From: Daphnia carinata | Taxonomy: Eukaryota; Arthropoda; Branchiopoda; Diplostraca; Daphniidae | Reading direction: 5' to 3' | DNA: 64,000 bases | Assembly: GCF_022539665.2 (NCBI RefSeq) | Contig: NC_081332.1 | Coordinates: 310,001 to 374,000, forward strand | Shown here: piece after piece, positions 24,901 to 36,939 of the stretch | How the letters are laid out: the number at the start of each line of letters is the position of its first letter | How positions within the stretch are numbered: the first letter of the stretch is position 1 | Notes under the pieces: generated by a model | What the model saw: the letters and a program-made list of their open reading frames with translations, nothing else | Databases searched by the model: none | What the model was told of the DNA's origin: nothing | Made by a program: the position numbers and the translations under genes

Positions 24901-26342
24901 CTGATAATATTATATATATATATATTTATGGTCGCAGATGGTATTTTACAGCGCAGCCAGCAGCCAGAGAAAAAGTACAACTATAAAAAAGGCAAGGACA
25001 CTAAGCATGATCTACGTTTCTTGCTCAACGTGTATACACGGTAATATCAAAAGTTTTCAGAAAAGAACACCTTGTTGATTTACGGGCATTTGTACGTATA
25101 GCCATGTACGTGTAAAAAAAAATCTAAAAGGCTATAGCAAAAGTCGAACAAAGGATTTTCGTCGTAGGTGTTGTATAAGCTTGTAGGAAAGAGTCTGCAG
25201 CATGAACGGAGACTATAGAAATGTGGGTTACTATTCCGTTTTGTCAGTACACCAGGCACCACGCATAGCGCCTTTTCATCACATAGTTGGATGTTACCCA
25301 CAAAAATTGTACCGTAAACAAGATGATTATTGGGACCTTTTGGGAAATTACCTTAGAATCGACATAAATTCAAAAATATTAATAAATGTAACAATCGTAC
25401 ATATACCATTGTTTCCCCAATTCTTTACAAACCTCACGAATGCGGGTATGATGCAAGGCAACATTTGTTATTTGTTTGGGCTTAATTATCTTATTCCCCC
25501 CCCCCTCCACGACCGCTTAAAAATAAACAATTAGAGCATTACAATGTAAAATTTACTGAGCGAGCAGGTACGTGCATGTCTGTAAGCGATATTATACATG
25601 TTCGTTGTAGGTCGTGAAATGTTTAACGTGGAGCGTTTTTAAAATAATCGCCGACGTACAGCGGCGAACATGATTCTCTAGACCTACCGAGCGAACTGAG
25701 GTCCGACGTTGCTGGCATCATAAGATGAACTAGCCGTGATGGCCGCATCTTTGATGTAGCCCGATTCAAGGCCGAGCGATGCGTTGCACGAACCTATAGA
25801 AAATCACACGTTATTGAACATAAGTCAATTCGCCGTTTAGTAAGCGACGCAGATGCCGACAAATGCATTCCAGCATGCAGTTTAATAAACTTATTACACA
25901 ATAAGGGCATTTCAAAACTAGCATGATCTTATTCAATTTCTGTCAGCGCATTCCTTAACATGACAGACAGCAGGGCAAAAAAAATTATCGTTAGTTTACA
26001 ATACAGTTTTCTTTTTCAGCAGTTAAAAATTTCAACCCACACGCATGACTAGTGAAAAAATAATAATAAACGAAAAAAAAATATATAGGAAGCTTAATTG
26101 AAGACGCAAGGTAATTTTTTTCATCTTCAGTAATCTAGGATTGAAGCCTAAAGGTGTCTGCATTAATTTCCAGTTAACAGTGTCTGCAAGCTGTAGGTCT
26201 GATTCACCATGACAGATGCAATAATTGCCCCACCCTCCCTCCCCAACCACTCTTATTCCCACAACAAAAATATACCTAAATTGAGAGCGAATGACTTTGA
26301 AGCTGCGGAGATGACGGCTACCAAGACAGCCAACTTATGCAT
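18998..26342 (-). CDS. Ddr: Discoidin-domain receptor kinase, DFG motif lost (23 exons)
   Basis: Single-pass receptor of the collagen-binding DDR family, assembled from 23 in-phase exons (first 26276-26342, last 18998-19020; total 906 residues, human DDR1 913). Signal peptide at residues 1-22; discoidin domain about 25-175 ([46 protein letters not shown]); second discoidin-like domain about 180-365 ([44 protein letters not shown]); membrane helix about 400-425; long juxtamembrane region; kinase domain from about 615. The catalytic loop HRDLAARN and [11 protein letters not shown] are kept, but DFG reads SFD (+ strand near 19830). The glycine loop is LSSGQFG, and no VAVK-type lysine is visible between VYLCQL and VDVDKECQ. 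Family membership is seen directly; loss of kinase activity is inferred. The gene ends [11 protein letters not shown], as in insect Ddr. Confidence 0.92.
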
Positions 26343-28406
26343 CGTCGCTAATGAAGATATGAATGCAGAGTCGGCGTGGCACATCTTCTTGTCAAAATTA
26401 AAGACGATCTTCCATGGCGGACATGTAAGACGTATCGGTCCTAATTCTTGCCTGGTCCTAAAAGACAGAATCAGGAAACCTTATTTCATTTCTCCACATT
26501 AGCGTCGTATACGAAACGATAAACCTGTCATTAAATCGTTTACAGAGATTAAGTCAAATTCTTGCATAGTAACAAATCCTGTATTTCTTCCGTGAGCCTT
26601 TCTGGAAAAAAACGTGGTTCCGAAACCAAACTCCTAAACTTCGGACAACGTCCAATACGCCAATCTGAAGAATGATTGTGTAGTAAGAACCGTTGTTTTG
26701 CCAGTAGTTAAGTTGTAAACAATCCGTAAAAAAAAAATAAATAAATAAAAAACGGCTGTAATAAAAGTAAATAGTCGATGGAGGTCCTGCATGCTGAATG
26801 ATTGATTTCCTATTGGGAAAAATTGTGTACCAAGCAACTTGACGATTATTGGACTGGGGCTATTTGGAAATTACGGTTGTACGATCCTCATGTCCAGTGG
26901 CAAATTAAATCGAACACATTATGCGAGTTTTGCATGTTGAATTGGTCCATCACGAGGCGAATCATTTTACTTTCAAATCAGAAAGACCAGCAACATTTTT
27001 GGAAAGACAAGGCGATTGACCTGTATTGGCAATTTACGTGGGGAGGGTTTGACCATCGCAGTGAAATACGCAGAATAAAACCAACAGGGCTTCAATCCAG
27101 TACTAGTGCGACATATGCCGTACTAGATTGTGGTAGTACAACATTGATCCAACGACACAGCGGACGTAATGAAACCATAAGACTTGAAATAACGTCTGGT
27201 CGGGAGCTCTGCGAGGGCCCAGACGACAACCAAATGGCATGAAATGGCTAGAGCGATACAGGTCAGATGTTGCGTCAGCGACCGACATCGCTTTATGCGT
27301 TCATTTAAGAAACGCGATTGGTGATTTTACTGTTTCCCTGCAACACATATGACTCTGCTATAGCTGTTTGCATCAATTTCGTTTTAGAAAACCGATGGAG
27401 CTGAAGGTATTAAAATAGTAACGCAAAAAGCAGAGATCAAATATTCATTGGCGGTAAGTGCGGCGAGGTTTGCTTTATTTGCACTTATTTATATTTCACC
27501 CAAGTGAAATCTACCGTTTTCTTTGACTTTTTTTTAGGAGCGCAACGTTATATTTTTGTGCACTCTTTTAGCTAAATTCGATTGAGACTTGACCTAATGT
27601 AAACCGACTATACTCTAGTCCATTTTTCATGATCTCCGCAAATGGCACTTCCTTTCAAATCTAGGCGATTCAACGGTATACAAGCATTGCAGTGAACCGT
27701 AGAGAGCAACTTGCGAAGTTGTTTAATGCCATTAATTTAGCCGTGCTACAATGATTCATCACTCTTAATCGAAGCGTAAACGAGTAGCAGCTGCTTTGCG
27801 ACCTACCTGATCAACAGTCAACACCTTTGGAGGCTTCGTTTGAAAGTATCTCAATTCTTATGGTATCACTTTGTACATAAATCTTCAGTGACTTGTCATT
27901 CAATTGATGTCTAACATAGGATGGAAAAGTGTGAGGAAAAAAAAAACGATTCTTCCAGAAATTGAAATTTTCCTCTAAAAAAATTCACGGTTTCACGTTT
28001 CCAAATGATTGACGAAACTGTATTCCTAAGTGGAACTGTGCCGGGAAAGTGAGTAAGCGACGAAGCATAAAACGGGAACTAATCAGTCGTCAAACTAGAA
28101 TTCCTTATATAAATACTGAGCAGGGGAAATAAAATCCACACGCACGTCAAGGGATCCCCACACGGAAAACACTGGACACTACACGGATGGGTTGTTGTCG
28201 GTTGCGTGTCGGCCTTTCAACTGAGAGCAAGTGCAGCGCAATGCAGGAATAAATGGGAAAACTCGACGATCAAACTTACATGGGGAGCAGCTTGAGAAAA
28301 GAATAAGCAAAGAGGGTGGAGAGAGGGGATCCAGGACTCGTTCGGTAAGGCAGGAACTCGGGACTATGGCCTACTGGGACAAGAGAGGCACATCATTTGG
28401 GTTTTG

Positions 28407-28420
28407 CCCTTATATACCCC
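28407..28420 (-). promoter_or_regulatory. Candidate TATA box on the minus strand
   Basis: Reads GGGGTATATAAGGG on -, a strong TATA match in a locally GC-rich setting, oriented toward Ddr, whose first coding exon begins 2 kb downstream. A second TATATAA (about 28108-28116) is near-palindromic and could serve either strand. The assignment to Ddr is a guess from position only. Confidence 0.3.
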
Positions 28421-31400
28421 GCCGGGCCCCAAGACGTGCAGCGGATATAAGATGGGATTTTTTTTCAAACAAGCGCTAACCCCGGAAATGGAAACAAAAG
28501 GGTACTGACGATGTCGATCAAGACAACGGCCGAAGACGAAATAAGCGACGATTTTTTTTCCATTCGCCCACATCCCTGATAATACAAGTGAATTTGGTGC
28601 TATAAGTAAATCAAATTGAGTCGCGCGTTCAACCCATCAACGTCTAAATGGGCGAATAATAAGATTGTTCACAATCAACCAACTGCCATCCATAGCAAAG
28701 GTAATCGCTTCCTCCACAATCGATATCTCTGTATAGGGTGAAGAATCGCACTGACGTCTTATAACAATATAAAAAGGGCATTAAAGTGATTGCGTGCCAA
28801 CGGTTTTTTTGAATCGCTATGGGCCTCGAGCTTTTTTTTTTTCATCGACGACTAGTTGTGGACACAAACAACAACGTAAGCGGATCACGTGAGCTATTAT
28901 TCTTGAATATAATTGTAGCATGAAAATATCCAGCCGTTGGCAGTTCCAGGTAAGGGACCTACAGGAGAGATGCTGAGAAAAATAGGAGAAAATGGGAATT
29001 ATAGGATAACAATAAGCCTGTACTCTTTTACGGTATTTTCTAACGTGTATGCAAGAAAGACTGGCAATTTTTTTTTCAAAATTTGTCGATTCCTAGTAGA
29101 ACCCCATTATGTCCCCCCAGTATATGTCTATATATATAAATGCATCTACTGCGTATCGTGATGGTATCCGATGCTTTCGGTTTGCACATGGTTTCGTTCA
29201 TTTTTTTCCCGTAATTAAAATTTATGTACGGAAAAAGCTGTTGAAAACCTATGATACAGGGTTAAGAATTCCGAAAGCCCAAGTGCCACTTTCATGCGTT
29301 AAAAGCACATGGTCCAAACAAGAACAGAATATTTTGTTAAAAAGCACGCAGGAAAATAAAATCCACCCTCCTGCGTCCAGATAACCTGTAAGCCTACACT
29401 CAACTGGAGTTGCTATCGTGTCTTTTTATTAAAGCCGTTCTTCCACGTAGTTTCAGATAAGGAACTGTTCGATATAGTATTTAATTTGCAATGGAAAGTG
29501 AACTTATTCGTTCTAACCCTACAAAGGCAAGGATATAAAATTCCCTCGCATATTCTACGAAAACGAATGGTTTAAAATGCAGAGGAGTTTTTCAATTTAC
29601 GTGATCTCATTGGCACTTTTGGCTATCTTCTTCAATCGTTTTTCATTTTTAACTGCCGTTGGAAACTGCAACCGACCAACCAACTACAAAGAAAGCGCTC
29701 CTAAAATTGAAATGGGTTTTGCCCTTTGCCTGTTGAATAGAGTCCATAATGAAATGCTCATAGGGTATGAGATAAATCAACGATGGTCAACGAGATTCGA
29801 ATCATCGAATAATTCAGTTCTTTAACATCACATTGCGAGGTGCAAAACACCCTAGGAGCGGTTAGGAATACCATCGAAAATATTCATCTAACTTTTGATT
29901 GATTGGCGGTGACTTCTAGTATAAAATCATCACACGAATGATATGAAAGCTGGTCGACTGGATATTGATTTTATTGCTGCTTAGCATCAGTAATGCCACA
30001 GACAGGTAAAGCTGTCCATTTTTAGGAGTAAAAAACACTATGTGGACGCAGACGAAGAGAATTTCGTTCCCGGTACTTAGACCAAGCTCTGTTGAAAAAA
30101 CTATACATCTTCGAACAAGAAAAACAAAGAATCAGGCCATTTGTTTCTATATTTGGCGTCAGTTCATCCGCTTCAAAAGGTGGCGTGTTCGACCACTAAC
30201 ACCGATGTCTTTCACGAGTTTGAAAAGCATAATTTGACATCGCATAAAGTCAAACACACAAATGGCTCCTTTTCCGCATCAATATTGAAAAACGTATACA
30301 TGTAGACTAATATCCAATACGAAGGGTAGTGGTATAAACACGGCCTACCAATATTGATCAACCATACAATGCTAGTCGTGAATTTCTCAAATGACTTTGT
30401 ATCTCCCGAAAGCAGGCCTGATCGATAGCCTGAAAAGTTGCCTGGGAACATGTCAGTAGTTTTCCTCCTTGTTCCAACAAATAAGCGTTGAGAGAAGAAA
30501 ATAGATTTCAATAAAAGAACGAATGGTAAATGGCAAACAGTGCATGTAAATCTTATTTGGCAATGACACAGAGCCTCGCTCTCGGAATCATCAATGTCAA
30601 AACATTTAGCCGTGTAGCCCCTTTGATAAAATAGAAGCATGCCCAATCTATTTTTCCAAGAGACACGACTCTCAAAGTTCCACGCTTTCGAGTCATACCG
30701 CAAAACAAACCAAGAAAAGATCAAAACCAACTCCCCGCCGTTTTCTTTAAACTTCGCGAGCGCTTGTTTTATGTATGCCGTAGACGCGAATCCGTTTAGA
30801 CAGGAACAGGAACGAGACTACATTACAATTTCTTCTAGTTTTAACTCAAAAACGTTGTTCTTTTTCGGAATGTTTGTTCTCAGCCTCTCAATGATCGCCT
30901 ACTAGTTTCTCACGCTCTATTGTTTTTCTTTTCTTTAGAAATGTGTGCCCTATCGTATTATTTTTTTTTTATACAGGGGCAGCACTAATCAAAGTTGGCT
31001 ATCTACCGACCCGCAGAAGCTTAGAAAAACAAAGCATTTAAAAAGAAAAAGAGAAAAAAAAAGGACGTCAAGTGACACAAGTGGCGAACCAAATCATTTC
31101 ATTTAGCTGTTGTCCGACTGAAGTGAACACCGGCCTCCTTTCTACAGCAGAGCTGTAAAACATCAGAGTCCTTGATATTTCAACAAGGACACTCAAATGA
31201 ACGGTATACGTGATCAATGCACAGTTTCGCCTAAAAATTTGCGTGTTCTCAATTCAGAGGAGACCCTTACGTAAGTTCTCTAAAACCACGTTTTGATTTA
31301 AATCGTGTGTGAGACCATACACCCTTTTGTTCCATGTGTCTCCTGTTCATCTCACGTTTTCGCCCTTCGTCGCTTCCTTATAAATGCTCTATATCCATTG

Positions 31401-31823
31401 ATTATGAATATTCTTTTTGATCCTATTGAACAGCGAGAAAGTAAGTACACTTCGAGTATCACAATGGCATTGAGCTGTTTGATATCATGTTCCATTCGAT
31501 ATCGAACGAACAGTTTGGTTTTATTTTCAGAAACGTAAAAGAGTGGCATAGAAAAAACAAATAAACTTTACAACGTGCGATTACTTAGAACCCTTTTTTC
31601 AAAAAATTTATTAAACATTTTCCATCAGACTTTCTTGTCTAATACGAGGGAGATCACATTTGTTGCCCAACTTTTCTCACCCACCAGTTGACAGTTGAGT
31701 AGGCTTTCTTACATTTCACATCTTATAGATGAATGGCAGCTACAATGCATTAATGGTGAGTCGGCTGTGAGAACCAGTGCAGCACTAACTGTCTGGCCTT
31801 TCATGCCGGATTTTTCAAACCCT

Positions 31824-31905
31824 ACGTGATTTATTATCACTCATTCTTTGTGATGCACTGAACCTTCAGTGGCAGATCAAAAGGTGAAGACTTGATAAAT
31901 CACGT
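31824..31905. repeat. Imperfect 82-base inverted repeat (hairpin)
   Basis: ACGTGATTTAT at 31824-31834 is matched exactly by its complement ATAAATCACGT at 31895-31905. The centre holds a second self-complementary core, CACTGAACCTTCAGTG, and partial pairing runs between. The shape resembles a small foldback element or a hairpin RNA precursor; nothing proves transcription. Confidence 0.55.
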
Positions 31906-32164
31906 ATGATGTTTTGGATAATCATTCATTATACAAGTGACGCATCAGTCCCGCAGGTGGCGCAAAACCATTTTGGACGCAGAGTTGCGCGTAAAAGGGA
32001 AAACGTTGATTTGATTAAAATTAGACAAAAGACTGTGTATTCGATGTAAACCATATGACAGAACAATACGTTAATACGACCCGCTCTTCATCCATTTCGA
32101 TTCGCAATTTTTCCCTTGACCCTGCTATACAAGTTGCGGCCTATAGATTTTTATGGAAGCGTTT

Positions 32165-33334
32165 TCAGTAGGTGGTCTCTTTTGGTTCCGGTGGGTAGTA
32201 GTTGGCACTAAACAAAGATTAAGAAATTGAGTTAAAGAAACATAACGTAGCATTCCACTTTTTTTTTAAAGCATTACTATTGTCTAACTGACTAAAGTCA
32301 GAAATAGTTTCAAGAAATGTTTTAAAATTTAAATTACCAAGCTGGCACGTTCTCAGGTGCTCCGCAGGCGCCAATAGCCTTGTCGAATACCGTTCTAGCT
32401 CCGCAAATCTGCAGGCGTGGTTTGTTTCCCTCGACGCAGACGAAATATCGGGCGCAGTCACTCTGATTAATTTGATAAAAAAAGCAATTTCATTTTTTTT
32501 TTGGTTAAAGAGGCGATTGGAAATCAAACATATAACGGTGCTATTTGATTACCGGGTGGGGGTAGACGGGGTTGGTGGAAGCGACGTATTCATCAACAGT
32601 TGGGCACTTGAAGCCAAGGAATGCTATCAATTACACGTATAACAATTGATTAAATAAAAAAACTCATCAAAATTTGTAAAAGTGTGCTGAAATTGTTCAG
32701 CAATGTTGAATATACAGCAAAGCCCAAAAACGGGATACCTTCCACGTTGCAAGTGGGCACTTGGTCTGGCCATTCGCAGCGCCAAAGAGTCGGGTGCCAG
32801 GCTAATCCTTCGGGACACTTGAATACGTGCTCAACTCCATCGACGCAATTAACAAAGTCACCGCAGCTATCTCCAATCTTGAACATACCCCACTTTCTGG
32901 CGCAGTTACCGTACGATTGAGACGCAGCTACAAGCAAATTAAACAATGAAACCAAGCGCAAAATGTTAGCACGCAATTATTGCCAATCATATCGAACGCT
33001 GTTAAAATTCGGACTTACGAGGTTCAGTTCTCTTGCCGCAGTCGACTTCAGTGGGATAGTCGCATGGGTAGCGGAAAGCAGCAGCTTTTTCGTTCACCAG
33101 AAGACCATCGGGACAGGTAACCTCTTCGGCAACGCCGTCACGACATTCCAAAAACTTGTCACATCGAGAGGCATCGGGGAAATAGCCGTTCGGGTACGGG
33201 CAGTTGGCTGGACGGAGGGGAGCGAATCCGACAATGTAAACTCATAGAGCGAAAATAATGAATGAAAACAGAAAATAAATACCTTGAGCCCAGGCGAGAA
33301 AAGCCAATGTAATAACAAGCTGCAACGCGGCCAT
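32165..33334 (-). CDS. CPAP3/obstructor-type chitin-binding protein (three CBM14 domains)
   Basis: Secreted cuticle or tracheal matrix protein. Exons on -: 33283-33334, 33019-33207, 32739-32927, 32553-32623, 32338-32462 and 32165-32207, giving 222 residues. A signal peptide (about 1-16, ending AWA) is followed by three peritrophin-A (CBM14) domains: NCPYPNGYFPDASRCDKFLE.. (about 19-77), NCARKWGMFKIGDSCGDFVN.. (about 85-140) and FKCPTVDEYV..DCARYFVC.. (about 148-213). Each has the six-cysteine spacing and aromatic residues expected for chitin binding. The CDYPTEVDCGKRTEP linker and the C-terminal ENVPACANYY match the Gasp/Obst-C branch of the CPAP3 family, so that is my best placement, without certainty of orthology. 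All introns are GT..AG and in phase. The neighbour upstream on the same strand is a related gene, suggesting tandem family members. Confidence 0.92.
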
Positions 33335-34478
33335 GTCTTGTAAGAATGAGTACGTTGAGGTGTTGTTCACTTGCGAGTCTTCCACACACTGGTGCTGAGT
33401 TAAGTCCACAAACTGCAGTTGAATGCAGTTTCTCGAAGGTTTTTAATAAAAAAAAAGGGAAAAGAGAAAGGTTCGCTACTTCGAACGAACGATGACGTTC
33501 TCCAAAAAGGTTAGAATGTATGAAGTCTGGAGAAGGGGAAAAACGGAAAAGCCACCTTTCACATTGGGCGAGAGACTCGAAGAAGTTCCGTATACACTCG
33601 TGTAACAATCATTTGCCAATCCCTATTATTATACGTGATATCGTAAGCCGACGTAGGAAAAAAAACCCACAGACAAACCGAATCAATTCTCAATTTCATA
33701 TTCAAGGACTTCACGAATCCCATCGTCTTTGTTTCTGGACGAAAAAAATTTTCCCTTTAGGCTTACTTGGCCACCAACGTTAACAACGTCATAGTAAATA
33801 TCAGTGCGATTTTGACAACGAATAGACGTTTAAATCTTTTTTTTGGCCAAAATGGTGATATGCACTGCTCACTTTCACGGGTGTGTTCATTGAACGTTTT
33901 CGGTCTCAGTGCCGATGCCTTGCATTTTTCGAGGGACTTAGAAGACACTCACGCGTCACCTTCTGCGCTGAGTGAAAGTAGTCAAACTGGTCAGCAGCAA
34001 ATACGCTGAGGGGAAAACGTGGGAAACGATATACAAATAATTCTTTAATTCATGATTTCTAATCACAGAGCTATGGTTTATTTTGTGAATCGGTGAGTCT
34101 CTCATTCACCGGAGGAGGAAAGAGCCAATATGAAACATACGTCAATTACATTAGAAAATACGCGATGACCGCAGGTAAAGCTGAATTTTTGCAATTGCTT
34201 TGCCTTCCCGATGGCCAGTTGTAGCCGATTGCCACGCCTCTGTCGGAAAAGCTTTCTTTTTCCTTTTCAAACACCTAGTTCATGTTGGTTCATTCTACGA
34301 AAAAACAGACTAAACAATCGCAAGGCATCCAGTTAGTCGAATAGAATTTTTATTGCAAACGAATCAAATGATACAGAAACCTGGTGAAACAAGAAAAATG
34401 CGATAAGACAATGGAATGATTGAATCAAAACGCTAGTCAATGCTCACAAAGGGATTGAGCAGAACGATACGGTCTGTA
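33335..34478. other. Intergenic between two chitin-binding protein genes
   Basis: Carries the promoter of the gene at 32.2-33.3 kb and the 3' UTR of the next one. Several 60-150-codon frames occur on both strands, but none has a domain or a splice context. Confidence 0.5.
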
Positions 34479-36476
34479 CTAAAGTAGGCCAAATAGATTG
34501 GCTCCCCTAGACAAACGTCGCAATGGTTGCTGGCTGGATTTCACCGTCTGTTCAGACTCGGCTTTGGCAGACACCGTTCCAGTTGATGGTCGGACAGCTG
34601 AGTTGTTGATCTTCTTAGTTGCGAGTGACGGCGAGATCGAGTCCTCGGAAAGGCCATCCTCCTCAATCGGATCATCCTCTCCATACCACTTTTCACTATG
34701 TCAAAACGTCAGTTTAATAAGAAACATTGGCACTTTGTTTAGTCCCATTGCGGGGCCCCATTTAGACAACGGTTGCTAAAACTTACCAGCCACGGACATT
34801 CTGAGGCTCATCACAGCGACCAGACACCGGATTAAAGACCAGTCCGAACGTACATCCTCCGAGGCTAGCAGAGAAGATAGAGATTAAAATCTATGTTTAG
34901 AGGGAAACTTATTTTCAGGTAGAAACGTTTAATAATGTAAGGCAAAACACGTACCGTGGCATTCCAGTTGACAGGCACATGTAGAAATGCCGGCAGGAAC
35001 TAATGGAAAAAGCCATTCGATAAAGTAAAACTGAATTTAAAAAAAAAAAAAAGATAATTTTTTTTATGATAATTTATTACCTTGGATGGGCGAGGCGATC
35101 GTGATCACCGAAACGAAGGGCAGTGGGATTCGCCCCAATTCCAATACTGGGACACACGAAATTTAGGAACTCTATAAATTAAATGCATTCCATTGTATTA
35201 AATAACGAGGTAAGCGTGGGACCAAGAGAAACGCCTCACGTTTATGTGACATCAACTTACGAGAGGCACTGCAATTCGGCCTGTTTGTTTGGTCGGCGTG
35301 AACGCAGGCTCCAACTAACGGGTCAAAAATAACACCAGGTGGGCACGCAATAAGAGATTCTTGGCCGCCGGTGCAGTGATAGAACTGATAATAACGATAT
35401 TTGTCAGTTTACATATGTGAATGATTGTAAATGGATAATGTTTTCAAAATTTCGAACAAGGACGATAATGTTATTTACTTTGTCGCACGATCCGGGCACT
35501 GGGTACATTCCGTTACGACGTGGGCAATTTAAAGTTGAGTGGGGATTTTCTATTTAAAAAAAAGAATATGATTGTTACATGACTATAAGGCCTGGATAGA
35601 TACTAGTCTACAAAAATTCTAGAAACTGGTCTTGATTTTTTTTTTTCTTTTTTTTACATGACCTTTATCTAGTTCATCAAAATCAGCACATTTCGCTGAA
35701 CTAGATGTAGGTTACGAAAAAGGAATAGCAGTAAAAGGGCTACAAAAGTGGTTGCAAGCAAGGTGATTGCACAACGACCTTGAAGCTGGTTCTAACGGTT
35801 CACTAATGATCGCCAGATGGCAGCAGCGTACGACACGGTTAAGGGACGTGAATTTATTCCCTAACCAATGCCTTACATATCAATGATAAAAATAAGGACT
35901 AAAACGCACCACAATTTTATAAACAGTACAAAGAGAATCAAATTAACTAATATATCATTCTAGGTTTTAAAAGTCCCAAAATTTTTAAATCCTTTCTTAA
36001 CCACTTCTATGCAAACTACTACTAAATAAATAAAAGAATAATAATAATAACAAAAATAAGATTACGTTGTTTCGTCCTGGTGCCACATTGGACGGCATGG
36101 GGAAGTTCGCATTTTTCTTTATCGGCGTCGAACACGAGCCCATCGTCACAGAATTCTTCGGTTGCCTAATTACACGCGTAAAAAGAAAATGGCAATTGAA
36201 AATCGCAACAGATTTTTTGCTACGATTTGCCTTCGCCGAAAACGCTTACCGTTCCATCTTGGCAAACGAAATATTTGTCGCAGAATTCCGTATCGGGCAG
36301 CATGTAGGGTCGATGACTTCGTTCGCATGGAGGAGTCTTCACCGTAGCAGCAGCTAGAAATAAAAAAAAAATATGAAAACTGTTACCAACACCTTATGAA
36401 ATTGATAACATGTCGTCTGTTACACACCAATGCAACTAACGATGGTGGCAATGGCAAGGAGCGTTTTGAACCACAT
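34479..36476 (-). CDS. CPAP3/obstructor-type chitin-binding protein with charged tail
   Basis: Exons on -: 36428-36476, 36250-36353, 36066-36165, 35479-35549, 35261-35384, 35081-35171, 34955-34999, 34787-34864 and 34479-34695, giving 292 residues. A signal peptide (MWFKTLLAIATIVSC) leads into three CBM14 domains: PCERSHRPYMLPDTEFCDKYFVC.. (about 25-80), NCPRRNGMYPVPGSCDKFYHC.. (about 93-148) and VCPSIGIGANP..CRHFYMC.. (about 155-222). The linkers CELPHAVQCGTRT and CDEPQNVRGCEKWY are typical CPAP3 borders. Unlike its neighbours it has a tail of about 70 residues, first acidic (EDDPIEEDGLSEDS) and then Ser/Lys rich, ending RGANLFGLL, with no family match. Likely secreted into cuticle and chitin-binding. 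It is transcribed away from the next gene, about 460 bases apart. Confidence 0.92.
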
Positions 36477-36939
36477 CTCGGCGAATGATGCAATTGACGA
36501 ATGATGAAAATTGCCCATCTCACTTCATTTTAAATAAGAATCTTATGGCCTTCGAATCAAGGCTGTATGTTTCATTTAGGGAATTTGAGGGTGCATTCAA
36601 GCGTAATCGCTAATGTGAACCTGTACATCCGCTTCGACATATGGGCAGAAGAGACATGAGACTCGGAGATTATTTTTCGACCTTGTTTTACCTGCGGGAA
36701 TTCATATTTTAAGCGGGGTACGTGTTTTTCTCGTAGGCTCGAGTATCCCAACAACAATATCGGCTCGAGGGCGAATTTTTAGATCTCGAAAAATTTGCGC
36801 TCCTCTTCAACTAGATGCCAAGTCTCGAAAAAGATTTCAGCCTCCAGATTCATGAGATGAAGAGAACTGCAGCACTTTCACAAATCCATTCAATCCCCTT
36901 GCTTGGTCAGAAAGTGGTAGCTACCAAAATTAGCTCAAC
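36477..36939. promoter_or_regulatory. Shared upstream region of two divergent chitin-binding protein genes
   Basis: 463 bases separate the ATG codons of two head-to-head CPAP3-type genes. No coding exon is visible inside, so both core promoters must be here unless distal leader exons exist. A TATTTAAAATG run near 36530 on - is a possible TATA-like element for the left gene. The arrangement suggests, but does not prove, shared control. Confidence 0.5.

Larger units (their letters stand above)
26343..32164. other. Long intergenic region upstream of Ddr
   Basis: About 5.8 kb with no recognisable coding exon on either strand. The largest open frames (172 codons on - at 30212-30730, 146 codons on + at 26802-27242) have no family motifs and no convincing splice context. 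It probably holds the Ddr promoter and 5' leader (TATA candidate near 28410) and an imperfect hairpin near 31.85 kb. Confidence 0.45.

Noticed and set aside
26802-27242. 146-codon open frame on +, with a short stretch resembling 25308-25368
   Set aside because: The similarity covers only about 50 bases with gaps, and no protein family is recognisable. Probably chance or a tiny repeat.
30212-30730. 172-codon open frame on - and overlapping frames on +
   Set aside because: Low-complexity aromatic-rich translation, overlapping open frames on both strands, no family motif.
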